Part shown: one piece after another, positions 9,723-19,885 of the stretch
How the letters are laid out: every line of letters starts with the position of its first letter
Position numbering within the stretch: position 1 is the stretch's first letter
NCBI GenBank assembly: GCA_036939355.1
Contig: JALLAP010000004.1
Coordinates: 1-55,292, forward strand
Direction of reading: 5' to 3'
Source: Thalassiosira profunda
Lineage: Eukaryota; Bacillariophyta; Thalassiosirophyceae; Thalassiosirales; Thalassiosiraceae
DNA length: 55,292 nt
Notes under the pieces: generated by a model
What the model was told of the DNA's origin: nothing
The model's input: the letters and a program-made list of their open reading frames with translations, nothing else
The model's database searches: none
Program-made: the position numbers and the translations under genes

Positions 9723-11830
9723 ATGAATGCTAAGATCGGAACCTCTGCGTCCGCCTGCGATAACGCCGATGGCGTTGCAGGCGGACGTAAAACTCACCCT
9801 ACCGTCGCGGAGACGATCGGTGGAAAGGACGCGTTCGTCCTCGCCACCCTCGGCCGCGACGATGCCGTCGTGTTCTCCGACGAGGTCGAGAGCGTCCCCG
9901 CTCTGGACACGGAGAGCGACGAGGAGGAGGAAAGTGAGGAGGAGGAGGAGGAGGAGGAGGAGGAGGAGGAGGAGGAGAGCGAGGAGGAGTACGACGAGGG
10001 TGAGTTTCATTGTTTGGTTGATGCCTCGCCTTGATGTTGACGCCTCGGAATTTTCGTGGGAGTGCGATGATGTTCCAACGCCTGCCCAACCATCCACCCT
10101 CTCACCCTCCTCCCTCTCCCCAAACAGAGGACGCCGAGCTCGACGAGGGCCTCGCGGAGCGCCTTCGCATCCTCGCCGACGCCAAGGCCCTCAAGGCCCT
10201 GGCCGTGGCCTTCCTGCACCCGGAGGAACCCGTGGCTGTCACGGACGCGACCGTCTTCGGCCGCAACTACTTCGAGCGCCCGTCTGCTCCCCAGCCCCTG
10301 GAGGACGAGGACGCCGACGAGGAGGCCGAAATCCTGGCCGACGCCCTGAAGCTCAAGGCGGCCGCCCGGGCGTACCTCCACCCCGAGGACCCGGTCGAGG
10401 TCGATCCGGCGGCCTTCGGGCGCAACTACTTCGGCCGCCCCTCGGCCCCGGAGCAGGAGGACGCCGAGGCCGCCCTGGAGCGCGCCCGCATCCTCGCCGA
10501 GGCCAGGGTACTCAAGCACGCCGCCGCGGACTGGATGCACCCCGAGGCGGGCGTCACGGCCGCGTACGGTGCGGCCTTCGGGCGCAACTACTTCGAGCGT
10601 GCGTCGGCGCCGGAGCAAGAGGAGGACGAGTATGCGGACGAGCGCGCCGAGATTTTGGAGGAGGCGGCCGCGCTGAAGAAGCTTGCGGCGGACTACCTCC
10701 ACCCCGAGGTGGGGGTCACGGCCGTGGACGGGGCGGCGTTCGGCCGCAACTACTTCGACCGCTACTCGGCCCCCGAGATCGAGGACTTGGAGGACGAGGC
10801 CCGTTCGGTCGGGACGGCGTGCCCCCGCAACGAGTACGCCCAGGAGCGGGCGCGCATCCTGGCCGAGGCGGCTTCCCTCAAGAAGCTCGCCGCGGACTAC
10901 CTCCACCCGGAGGTGGGCGTGACCACCACCGATCCAACTCTGTTTGGGCGCAACTACTTCAACCGCTACTCCGCTCCCGAGACGGAGGAGGACGAGTTCG
11001 CCGATGAGCGCGCCGAGGCCCTGGCCGACGCCGCCGCTCTCAAGAAGCTCGCCGCCGATTACCTGCACCCCGAGGCGGGCGTAACCGCCACGGACGCCAC
11101 CGTGTTCGGCCGCAATTACTTCGACCGTCCCTCCGCGCCCCCTACCGAGGACGAGGACGCCGAAGAGCGCGCTCGCGTTCTCGCCGATGCCCTGGCGCTC
11201 AAGCAGTCCGCCGCGGACTACCTGCATCCCGAGGTCGGCGTCACTACTTCCGACCCCGCCGCCTTCGGCCGCAACTACTTCGACCGCTACTCCGCTCCGG
11301 AGACGGAGGAGGACGAGTTCGCTGCCGAGCGCGCTCTTGTGCTGGCCGAGGCTGCGGCGCTCAAGAAGTCTGCCGTGGACTACATGCACCCCGAGGTGGG
11401 CGTCACGGCTACCGACGGCGCCGCCTTTGGACGCAACTACTTCAACCGTCCCTCTGCCCCCGAGACCGAAGACGAGGACGCCGGGGAGCGTGCGCGCATC
11501 CTGGCCGAGGCTGCGGCGCTCAAGAAGTCTGCCGTGGACTACCTCCACCCCGAGGTGGGCGTCACCGCCACGGATCCCACCGTGTTCGGCCGCAACTACT
11601 TCACCCGCTACTCCGCGCCCGCGGTCGAGGCGCCCACGCAGGCGAAGACCGAGGGTCCCGCGGAGTCGCAGGACGTGGCCGCCGTCCAAAACCTCGCCGC
11701 CGCGGTCAAGGGAGCCAACCTCCCCGGCACCAAGACGGCCAAGCTCAGCTCGGCGGACGGCGACTTCAGCGCCGCGAAGAAGTCGGCCTCCCAGGTCAAC
11801 CTGTTTGGCCTTACCGAGCAGGTCATGTAA
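9723..11830 (+). CDS. Nine-fold FGRNYF/SAPE repeat protein, function unknown
   Basis: Two exons, 9723-9999 and 10128-11830, with a 128-nt intron (GTGAGT...ACAG) joining a Glu codon; product about 659 aa. The N-terminus ends in a run of about 30 mostly Glu residues. It is followed by nine tandem units of about 50 aa with the pattern A.xLK..A.DYLHPEVGVT..D...FGRNYF.R.SAPE, separated by acidic ERA.IL linkers. The FGRNYF core is invariant in all nine; the residue after it (E, G, D, N or T) and the P/A/Y before SAP vary. A degenerate CPRNEY segment between units 4 and 5 looks like a decayed core. The C-terminal 80 residues have no repeats. No signal peptide, membrane span or enzyme motif is visible. 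I recall similar RNYF/SAPE motifs in uncharacterised stramenopile proteins but cannot verify it here. Confidence 0.85.
9921..9990 (+). repeat. (GAG)n trinucleotide run
   Basis: Nearly pure GAG/GGA repeat at the end of exon 1 of the FGRNYF gene, encoding poly-Glu. Likely length-variable between strains. On the other strand it creates a spurious poly-Leu frame. Confidence 0.85.
10141..11622 (+). repeat. Nine tandem coding repeats of about 150 bp
   Basis: Each unit encodes one LHPE...FGRNYF.R.SAPE module. Cores begin near 10255 and the last ends near 11616. Later units (from about 11000) are more alike at the DNA level than the first three, consistent with recent unequal crossing-over towards the 3' end. 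Confidence 0.85.
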
Positions 11831-12151
11831 TGTCCCACTTGCGGGCGTGGACCGGGGGTTGTATGAGATCTGTTGTGTTGTAGTTGGAAGATCCTAACAA
11901 ATAAGCTAAGCATCTGTATTTATCACCAACGTGTCCTTTTTGGTAGGCGTGTCTCTTTTCATTTATCTTCAATGGTACCCGGAGCAGATTGAATGCTGAA
12001 AGCGTGCCAACTTAAGAGCCTACGCCATCCCCCAACCCTCCTTCTCACAAGACCCAAGGGTTCTCGCCATTCCCCAGTTTATCATTCCCCTCAACTTGCA
12101 ACCCCCTAACTCCAACGTCTCCCACATGTATCACCCTCGAACACTGCCAAA
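11831..12151. other. Convergent 3' spacer
   Basis: 321 bp between the stop codons of the FGRNYF gene (+) and eIF3g (-). It should contain both 3' UTRs. Nothing else is seen. Confidence 0.45.
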
Positions 12152-13204
12152 TTAACGAACCCCCGTGGTAAGATTGCTCGCGTACGACACCTTCTCCTTC
12201 GTGTCCTGCGCCAAGGCCTGCCCGTACCCGGTCCGCACCCCTCCGCTCGCCGCGGCCGGATCCTTCGGCGCGCTCGGCCGGGCCCACTCCAACTTGAGGA
12301 TGAGGTGGTCGTACCCGTGCCCGTCGAGCTTGTCCATGGCCTTGGCGGCATCCTCGCGGTGGACGAAGGAGACGAACGCGAAGCCGCGGGATTGCATCGT
12401 CTCCTTGTCCTTGGCGAGGTAGACGCGGCTGATCCGCCCGAAGGGCTGGAAGAGCTCCTGGAGGTCGGCCTCGGTCGTCTCCTCGGAAATGTTCGTGACG
12501 CGGAGGGTGTTCTGGTCGCGGTTGTCGTTCCGCGGACCCCCCTCGGGGGCCAGCGCGGCCATGGCCGCGAGGGATTTGCCCCCCATGCCCGATCCCCCCG
12601 CCCCGCCCCGGGCGCTGGGGGGGACGTACTTGTTCCCCCCGCCCCCGGCCCCGACCTGGGTCCACCCCCCGCCGTCCCCGCCGTCCTGCCCGGCCCCGTC
12701 GCCGTCGACGTCGTACTTGCGCTGGAGGGTGCGCATCTCCTGCTTGGCCCAGAAGGCGTTGAGGTTCCCGGCGATGGTCTTGCCCACGTCCTCCTCTTGG
12801 AGGTCGACGTCGGCGTGGGGGTCCTCGATCATGATGTCGTCGCGGCTTTGGATGGTGACGTTGGACTGGTCCTCGTCGACGGCCGCCTGGCCAAACTTCT
12901 TCCACTTTCTGCGGGCGGCCACGGCCACGTTCTCGGTGACCTTGTCGTACGTCACCTTGATCTTGGTGGTCGTTTTGAGGAGGCGGTTGGGGTTGGCGGG
13001 ATCGGCGCGGTACGAGGTGACAATTTTGATCCCCTTGGAATCGACGCGGGAGGTGTGCGTGGGCGGGATCTTGAGGCCGCCGGCGGGGGCCTCGGCCGAG
13101 GGGGCGGCGTCCGCGGAGGCGGGCTCCTGGACGGAGAGGTTCACGGCGCCCTCCTCGTCGGAGCTGTCCGCGTCGTCGTCTCCCCAGCGTGTTCCTGGCG
13201 CCAT
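12152..13204 (-). CDS. EIF3G: Translation initiation factor eIF3 subunit G
   Basis: Component of the eIF3 complex, acting in scanning and in ribosome recycling/reinitiation. Single exon, 350 aa; start at the ATG at 13204 (MAPGTRWGDDD, the usual short acidic eIF3g opening). The N-terminal eIF3g domain shows KIVTSYR, KTTTKIKVTYDKVTENVAVAARRKWKKFG and KYVPPSARGG, all typical of the family. A C-terminal RRM occupies about 233-310, with RNP2 LRVTNI and RNP1 RGFAFVSF. The length is close to animal and yeast eIF3g. A CxxC-type zinc knuckle seen in some orthologs between the two domains is not evident; that segment is Gly-rich instead. It diverges from the FYVE-SYLF gene across 293 bp. Confidence 0.94.
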   Translation of the reverse strand: MAPGTRWGDDDADSSDEEGAVNLSVQEPASADAAPSAEAPAGGLKIPPTHTSRVDSKGIKIVTSYRADPANPNRLLKTTTKIKVTYDKVTENVAVAARRKWKKFGQAAVDEDQSNVTIQSRDDIMIEDPHADVDLQEEDVGKTIAGNLNAFWAKQEMRTLQRKYDVDGDGAGQDGGDGGGWTQVGAGGGGNKYVPPSARGGAGGSGMGGKSLAAMAALAPEGGPRNDNRDQNTLRVTNISEETTEADLQELFQPFGRISRVYLAKDKETMQSRGFAFVSFVHREDAAKAMDKLDGHGYDHLILKLEWARPSAPKDPAAASGGVRTGYGQALAQDTKEKVSYASNLTTGVR

Positions 13205-13497
13205 GGTTGCCGTTTCTTTTTGCTGCCGTTGCCGCTGCTGTTCCTTGTACTTATAGCGAGCTAATGAGCCGCTTCGTCGTCGATATCTTCGGTTGCCGCG
13301 CCTGTTAGGGGAGGGTCGTCCGCCTGGTTCACCGAGCAGAGTTGGTGGTTGGTGGTCCGCGTACAATGAAAGGAGTTGCAAAAAAGGCGGGAACCTCTCG
13401 ACTCGTCGGACACGACGGCCGCCTTTTGTCGTCACTCGTCACCGTCAAGCTCAAAACCTGCGTGCTCTCGTATGTAGCAACGGCGGAAAACAGCGCC
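13205..13497. promoter_or_regulatory. Bidirectional promoter region eIF3g / FYVE-SYLF
   Basis: 293 bp separate the two divergent start codons, so both core promoters must lie here. No specific element is recognised. Confidence 0.45.
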
Positions 13498-15192
13498 ATG
13501 AGCCTCGGCAGCCCAACAATTGCAATTCTACCGCCCCTTCCCGAGGGGCAGCCTCCTGGTTCGGCGGACAGCGGTGGCGGGCCGTCGGCTCCTCCTGCGC
13601 CGTCCTCTCCGCACGCTGCAGATGCCCCCATTCCAGTTCCAGAATTCTCCTCCCCCCGCGTCGCCTCGAACTGGGACGCCGACTCCACCTCCAATCACTG
13701 CTCGGCGTGCCAGGTCCCCTTCGACCCATTGTTTCAGCGGCGGCACCACTGCCGCCTCTGCGGCCGCCTCTTTTGCCACGAGTGTTCGAACACAAGGAGC
13801 TTGGTCCCACCGAGCGCACTTGTGCTTAAGGCCAATGGTCAAAATAGGAGTGTCGGGCCGAGCTTTGCACCCAGCAACGATGGCGACGCGAGCGTGACGT
13901 ACGTGGGCGCCTCGGGGTCCAGCCTGGGGGAGATCGGGGACGATACCTTGCTGTACGGAAAAGGATTGGAGCAGCGCATGCTGTTGGCGAGGCAGCCGCA
14001 GCGGACGTGCCACGCCTGTAGGCAGCAGTTGGCGCCATTGCAAGAGGAGCTGCGCCTGCGCAATTCCAACGCCATGCGATACAACTATATAGACGAGGGC
14101 GACGACGTCCGGAGGCTGTGCAATTCGCCCCTCGCCTTTACATTGGGCCACGAAGTGCGAAAGGCCGCCTACGCGCTGGGCAACCTGCTGCCGGGGAACA
14201 AGGCGAAGCGGGGAGGGTTCGTGGCGACGAGCGCTGATCGGCTGCAGTACAGCTACCCCCCTCCGGAGGCGGATCCGTGCCACATCCCCTCGGGGGCGGC
14301 GTGCAAGACGATCGATCCGACGCTGAAGAATTTGGACAAGATGCAAATTCCGGCCAAGTTATTGCAACGAGCGCGGGGCGTGGCGATTGTGACCGCGGCC
14401 AAGGGCGGACTGGGATTCGCCGGCTTCGAATTCGGGACGGGGTTGGTGGTGGCGCGGCGACATCCAAACGACGAGGACGGCGATCCGGACGATTGGAGTG
14501 CTCCCTCCGCCATAGGCCTTGCCGGCGTTGCGTGGGGCGCATTGATCGGGGCACAGATCTCCGACCATGTGTTTTTGCTGATGACCGACGATGCGGTGCG
14601 GCTCTTCTCGAGCGAGAACGGCAAATCCATCCAACTCGGGGCGGACGTTGGCGTGGCGCTGGGGCCGCTGGGACGGAGCGCCGAGGCCGATTTTGGCGCC
14701 ACCTCCAGCACTTCCCGCAATCTAGACGACGAACGAGTCGACGGGGGGCTCAACCCCCGCGGCAGCGTGGCCATGGCACCAATCTACACCTACTCGCTGG
14801 CCAAGGGACTTTATGCGGGCGTTTCCCTGGACGGCAGGGTGCTTTCCACGAGGGAGAGGGTCAATGAAAAGTTTTACGGACAGGCCGTCAGTGCACACGA
14901 ACTGCTCTCGGGGAAGGTGCCGTCCCCACCGGCCGCCCAGCCTCTGTACGATGCATTGAAACGTTGCCGGATCTATGGCGGAGGAGGGGACCACCCTCGA
15001 GGAGGCTCGGAAGAGGCCGACTTTTTGACGTTGAGGGACGACTACAGCGTCAATCGAGGCGGCAGCCAAGGCTCCGGACGTCTCATGGAGCGCATTAGTT
15101 ACTCGACGGGCGCCGGCCTGCCCACGCGACCTGCCGGCTCCAAGTACTCTTCGCCCAATCCCTACAATCTCAGCCCGAGAGGAGGCAATTGA
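13498..15192 (+). CDS. FYVE zinc finger plus SYLF (Ysc84-like) lipid-binding protein
   Basis: Single exon, 564 aa from the ATG at 13498; the frame is open further upstream but without a better ATG. The FYVE-type finger starts at about residue 68 with CSAC, then RRHHCRLCGRLFCHEC, the motif that binds PI3P. The last metal pair CHAC does not follow at the normal distance but at about 171-174, after roughly 70 inserted residues. Residues about 290-470 are an SYLF domain (LLQRARGVAIVTAAKGGLGFAG, then a VARR segment and YSLAKGLYAGVSLDG), as in yeast Ysc84 and animal SH3YL1, which bind phosphoinositides and actin. The combination suggests an endosomal membrane-actin linker. The C-terminal 100 residues are Gly/Ser-rich, with no SH3 domain. 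Domain calls are firm; the cellular role is inference. Confidence 0.9.
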   Translation: MSLGSPTIAILPPLPEGQPPGSADSGGGPSAPPAPSSPHAADAPIPVPEFSSPRVASNWDADSTSNHCSACQVPFDPLFQRRHHCRLCGRLFCHECSNTRSLVPPSALVLKANGQNRSVGPSFAPSNDGDASVTYVGASGSSLGEIGDDTLLYGKGLEQRMLLARQPQRTCHACRQQLAPLQEELRLRNSNAMRYNYIDEGDDVRRLCNSPLAFTLGHEVRKAAYALGNLLPGNKAKRGGFVATSADRLQYSYPPPEADPCHIPSGAACKTIDPTLKNLDKMQIPAKLLQRARGVAIVTAAKGGLGFAGFEFGTGLVVARRHPNDEDGDPDDWSAPSAIGLAGVAWGALIGAQISDHVFLLMTDDAVRLFSSENGKSIQLGADVGVALGPLGRSAEADFGATSSTSRNLDDERVDGGLNPRGSVAMAPIYTYSLAKGLYAGVSLDGRVLSTRERVNEKFYGQAVSAHELLSGKVPSPPAAQPLYDALKRCRIYGGGGDHPRGGSEEADFLTLRDDYSVNRGGSQGSGRLMERISYSTGAGLPTRPAGSKYSSPNPYNLSPRGGN

Positions 15193-15448
15193 CCACGGTT
15201 GTGCATATTGTTTGAGTCTAGTAAATATACCGTTGCTGATTAGCACTTCCTTGAAAGTGTCTATCTCTATCCGTGCACCATCCTGCAGACGTATTCCAGC
15301 TTGAGCCTCCCATCTCCCTCTCCCACCTCACCCCGCCCAAGTTACTTTGTACCGCGTACATTACTTATGTACGCCACAATTTGCCGACTGACAGTCCGCC
15401 CCAGCCCTGCGCCCCGCGCCCCCCTGCCTCCCCCCGACCTCCCCAACC

Positions 15449-16722
15449 ATGGACGCCCTTCAGTCCGTCGTCACGTCGGCCGTCCAATCGGGGAACCATG
15501 CCCGCCTCGCCAGCGTCTTCTCCTCGGAGTGGACATCCCTCGGACAGGGCGAGCAGCGCTCCCTCGCGGCGCACTTCGTCAAGTCCGCCGTGTCCTCGCC
15601 CTCCTTCCTCCCCGGGGCGTTCCGCAATCCCCCGGCCGTGGAGGCGGTGCACGCGGCATTGAAGATGCTCCCGCCCACGGTGGAGGGGGCGGCGGGCAAT
15701 GTGTTGCGGCAGAAGATGTTCGATTTTCTCCTCAATGACGAGGTGAGCTTGCTTCGTGCTTTCTCATTGCAACAAATAATATCTTGATTGCTCATGCTTG
15801 CAATTATGATAACCTCTGGCAGGAGGATTACGTCGCCGCGGCGAGGGTGCTATCAACAATGAGGATGGAGGCCGAGGAAGGATCCCCGTACTACATGCCG
15901 CCCCAGGAGCGGTGCGACGTGTTCGTCAAGGTGGCCGAGTGCTACCTCGAGGAGGATATGACGGTGGAGGCCGAGGGGGCGGTCACCAAAGCCGGGCACA
16001 TCATCGAGGCGGCCGGCATCACCATGGCGGACGAGGGCGCCGTGACGCTGTTGCTGCGGTACAAATCCACCTACGCGCGGGTATTGGACGCCAACCGCAA
16101 GTTCCTGCAGGCGGCGATGCGGTACCACGATTTGAGCACGGCGTACTTGCACACCGACGCCATCGACGCGGACGATTTGCTCTCAATGTTGGGGAGGGCC
16201 GTCACGTGCGCCATTTTGTCGCCCAATTCCGCCCAGAGGCAGCGGGTCCTCGGGTTGGTCTACAAGGACGAGCGCCTGGCGCAGCTCGACGCCGTCCCCG
16301 AATTCCAAAGCCACTCTGCCGTTTTGACGAAGATGTACCTCAACCGCATCGTCCAGAAGCGGGAATTGGAGCAGTTCGAATCGTCGCTGGCGGACCACCA
16401 GAAGGCCCTCATGGCCGACGGGCTGACCATCGTCGAGCGCGGCGTGCTGGAGCACAACATGGTCGCGGTGAGCCAGTTGTACGCGTCCATCTACTTCTCG
16501 CAATTGGGGGAGCTTTTGGGGGTGGTGGACGGGGCGAAGGCCGAGCGGGTGGCGGCGAAGATGATCGGGGACGGGTCGCTGAGCGGGTCGATCGACGAGG
16601 TGGAGGGCGTGCTGCGCTTTCATCCGACCAAGGCTAAGGAGGAGTCGGCGATGCTGCATTGGGACGAGACCATCACGAGCTTTTGCGTGCAGCTGAACAA
16701 GGTGACCGACGCCGTCCGGTAG
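15449..16722 (+). CDS. CSN4: COP9 signalosome subunit 4
   Basis: Subunit of the COP9 signalosome, which removes NEDD8 from cullins and so regulates the SCF ligases that also use the SKP1 encoded at 37 kb. Two exons, 15449-15742 and 15823-16722, intron 80 nt (GTGAGC...GCAG) between Glu codons; product 397 aa against about 406 in animals. Conserved CSN4 blocks include FDFLLNDEEDYVAAARVL, YYLEEDxxVEAE-like CYLEEDMTVEAE, LLLRYKSTYARVLDANRKFLQAAMRYHDLS and FQSHSAVLTKMYLNRI. The C-terminal PCI/winged-helix part follows, with EHNMVAVSQLYASIYFSQLGELL. No MPN/JAMM metalloprotease motif, as expected for this subunit. Confidence 0.95.
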
Positions 16723-16889
16723 GTTGGGGATCGAGTCCACCGGGGCGTGCCTTTTTGACAAATCTATGCATAGTAGTCCTATCAATTCTATTCATTTGCG
16801 CTGAATGCATGGGCAGGGCGTTCGCCAAGGGAAATGTTCCCTGATGTCCAAGATCCAACAAGCTGTCCTTTTTTTAGCCGTCGATGCTC

Positions 16890-19614
16890 TCACTCTGGAG
16901 CTGGATGCTTCATTACGGCAAACTTCTGGCCAGTAAGAGCGAGCCCAATGAAGCTTAGCACCCAACAACCCGCAATGATCCTCGTCTGAGCGCTGACGAC
17001 GTCTCCCAAAGATTTCCCTTCCAAGCCAAACCTCGCCAGAGCTTCCTCGCCCGTCTTGGCCACTGGGCCTCGAAATGGACCCTTAGAGGTGAACTCCAAT
17101 CCCTCAAACTCGTTCAAAGCCAACCCAGTGAAGCCCCACCTGATCAATCCGACCTGGTTGATCCATTTCAGCATCCTCGGCGTGTTCTCCTCTGCAATGT
17201 TCTTGCCATCGAATATGATATTCAGTACAATGATGGGCGGGAATAGGGCAAGTGCCACATCAGAAGACGACGACACACTTCCTATCAGAAGGCCAAACGC
17301 CTCGCTCGCAATCGCATGGAGACTTGTCAGTCCGAGGAAGTTGTTAAAGCGGCCCTTCTGGAATCTTACAAGTGGATAAATGATCGATCCAAAGACTGCG
17401 TTCATCAGGCCAATCAGAGGGATCTCTGAGATGGCCTTGGCGACAAAGTAGGGGCCCGTGCGATACATGCTCGACGCCTACACGAACTTGTGAGTTGAAG
17501 CTGGTGCGATGCGATCTCGACAGAAGAACTTCAACTCACCATTTCCGAAGAGACGATGCTCTTCTCCTTAGGGAAGCTCCTCACTGTACCGGCCATGGCC
17601 ATGTTGGTCGCGCCAATGATAATGAGACTCAGGACTCCAAATCGATCCATAATTGATGCCTACTCGGAGACGAGCAGAGATATTTGATGAGGAACAGGAG
17701 ACCCAGTGTGAAATGAATGACGTAGCAAACTCACCTGATCATCGCCTAGTGTGTAGATGCCTCCATAGATTATGCCCAACGTGACCTGCTGCATGAGTTT
17801 GATGAGAAGGGCAGTCTTGCCCCGCAGAAGCTCTTGCACACTGCGTCCGAGCAGGAGCTTGAATTGACGAAAGATGTTCGTTCCTGGATGGGCCGCAGTC
17901 TGATCGATAATGTGCTTCATCTTGCTTTTCCCAACGCTTCCATCGCCACTTCCTTCAAACACCACCAACTCTCGGGCGTGCCGCGAGGCCTCAGTGGCGA
18001 TGTGTTCGATTCGTTCCATCGAGGCTTTTTCGGCGTCAGCATCGCCTCCAACCACACGAGAGACGCAATCGAGCACGTGCTCAGCGGTTCCCACCTCCGA
18101 CTCGCAGCCATATCCCATATCAGTCAAATGCTCCCTCACAGCTGCCACCTCTCCGAAATACATCAGGCGTCCCTCGGATATCAGCAACAGATCGTCAAAG
18201 AGCTGGAATGTATGCTGGCTTGGCTGATGAATCACCGAAACGACCGTCTTTCCCTGGTCCGCCAAACGACGCAACGTCTCAACAACCTGCGTGGCCTGGT
18301 ACGAGTCCAACCCGCTCGTGGGCTCGTCGAGAAAGACTAGAGGCGGACTCGAAATCATCTCGCACGCAATAGAGAGCCGCTTTCGTTCGCCGCCGCTGAG
18401 GCCGCGCACTTTGGCGTTTCCGACGATGGTGTGGGCGCTTTTTGTGAGACCCAGCTGATCCATCAGATCGGAAACCAACTTGTCACGTTCCTCTTTCGTT
18501 TTCATGACGGCCCCCATCTTTAGCTCCACTTGGAAATCTGCAGACCCAGACAACAAGAGGGGATAATATTAGACCTGCTCCTTCGTCGGACATAGATATT
18601 CACTTGGGCACTCCTTTCTTACCAAGTGTTTCTTTTACTGTCATGTGAGGAAAAAAGTTCACGTCTTGCTCAATGAAAGCTGAAGGAATCAGAGAATCCC
18701 CCGTCAGAGGCACGCCATTGACGTAGCGATTGCCGTAGAGCGATATCTTCTTATCTTCCTTGATCTTGCCCGCGATGGCGTGCAGTACAGTTGATTTGCC
18801 ACTTCCCGAAGGCCCCATGATGGCCAGCATCCTCCCCGGCTTGGCCACGCCGCGGATGCTCCCGTCCAAGATAACCCTGTCTCCCTTTCCCTTTCGCTTC
18901 TGCTTCAATGTCATGGTGAGATCCTCGAAACCAACCTCGACGGACTGGAAGAAGCCCGTGTGCAGCTGCTCCGGATTGTCGCACACCAAATCCTCGGCTG
19001 ATTATTTGAGGTAGTGTGCACAAGATGTGTCAGTAAAAACAACGAGATGTTGCAATGGCATAATGGCATGCGCTGTCCAAATGCTTGCAACAACTGCCTA
19101 GCGCCCCCTTCCAACCAATGGAAGGAATAGGGTATCACTCACCCCCGTCCTCCGTGTATCCTGGCTTGGAATACCACAGCCAGAACAGCGAGAGACCGGC
19201 GCATAATGCACTGGTAACGAACGATACCAAGATCATGCGAGATTCCGCCAAGAAGAGCTCCCACCTCCACGACGAATCGCCATCCGCTTCGGATGGCTCG
19301 CCCGAGGCCCTCCTCCCGCCCACCGAGATGCCGAGGAAGGGTATCTGCCACTCACCGTCCTCTGCGGCATCATCGTCTTCCGCGCCCGCCTTGCGCCCGC
19401 CCAAGAACCGTCTCTTCTTCTTGGATCCCTCCTCTTCGACGAGATTGGGGCGCGATGCGAGCTTGCCCGCGACGTTTTGGGCCGATGCGAACGTCAGTGA
19501 TGGCTGCTGCTTCGAGACCGGTCGAACGGCATGGTGGGCTACGAACGCGATGGCGACGGAGAGCAGCGCGCGGTGGGGCCGACGCCGGCCGGCGGACCCG
19601 ATGGTACGAGGCAT
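16890..19614 (-). CDS. ABCG-type half ABC transporter with N-terminal extension
   Basis: Five exons on the minus strand: 19614-19143, 18997-18623, 18537-17735, 17659-17540 and 17477-16890; introns 145, 85, 75 and 62 nt, all GT-AG; total 785 aa. The nucleotide-binding domain precedes the membrane domain, the ABCG order. Walker A GPSGSGKST is at about 219, signature LSGGERKR at about 329, Walker B VFLDEPTSGLDS at about 350, and the H-loop SVIHQPS follows. The ABC2 membrane domain (MASSMYRTGPYFVAKAISEIP, FPPIIVLNIIF, RWGFTGLALNEFEGLEF) fills the C-terminal third. Before the NBD is a 157-residue extension with an Arg-rich start, a hydrophobic stretch at about 16-30 and a further probable membrane span at about 130-150, not usual in ABCG. 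Substrate (lipid, sterol or drug) cannot be deduced. It diverges from IDH. Confidence 0.92.
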
Positions 19615-19885
19615 TGTCGTCGATTGATCCACCTCAAGGTGCTCGCTCTCACAGAGCCAGTGCAGTGTGATGTGCGCGCTGCCGCTTGGTTGTGATGTTT
19701 GGCCGGTCTGTCTTTGCCCCGCGCAATCTTTGCGTCTTTTTCATCAGCCACCCATTCGCCTCTCTCCGCTTCCGGCGATCTTCCCGGATCTTCCAGACTT
19801 TCATCCCAACGGGCCGGCGTCGACCGACGGTTCTTCCTCCTCGGCATCAACGGCGGGCTCATAACATCCATCAACCCCCTCTACG

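Noticed and set aside
9597..10097. Minus-strand frame with a poly-Leu 'membrane' segment
   Set aside because: The Leu run is the reverse complement of the (GAG)n poly-Glu repeat in the FGRNYF gene.
13342..13497. N-terminal extension of the FYVE-SYLF protein
   Set aside because: The open frame upstream begins at a non-ATG codon, and its internal ATG would add only basic, uninformative residues; 13498 is the better start.
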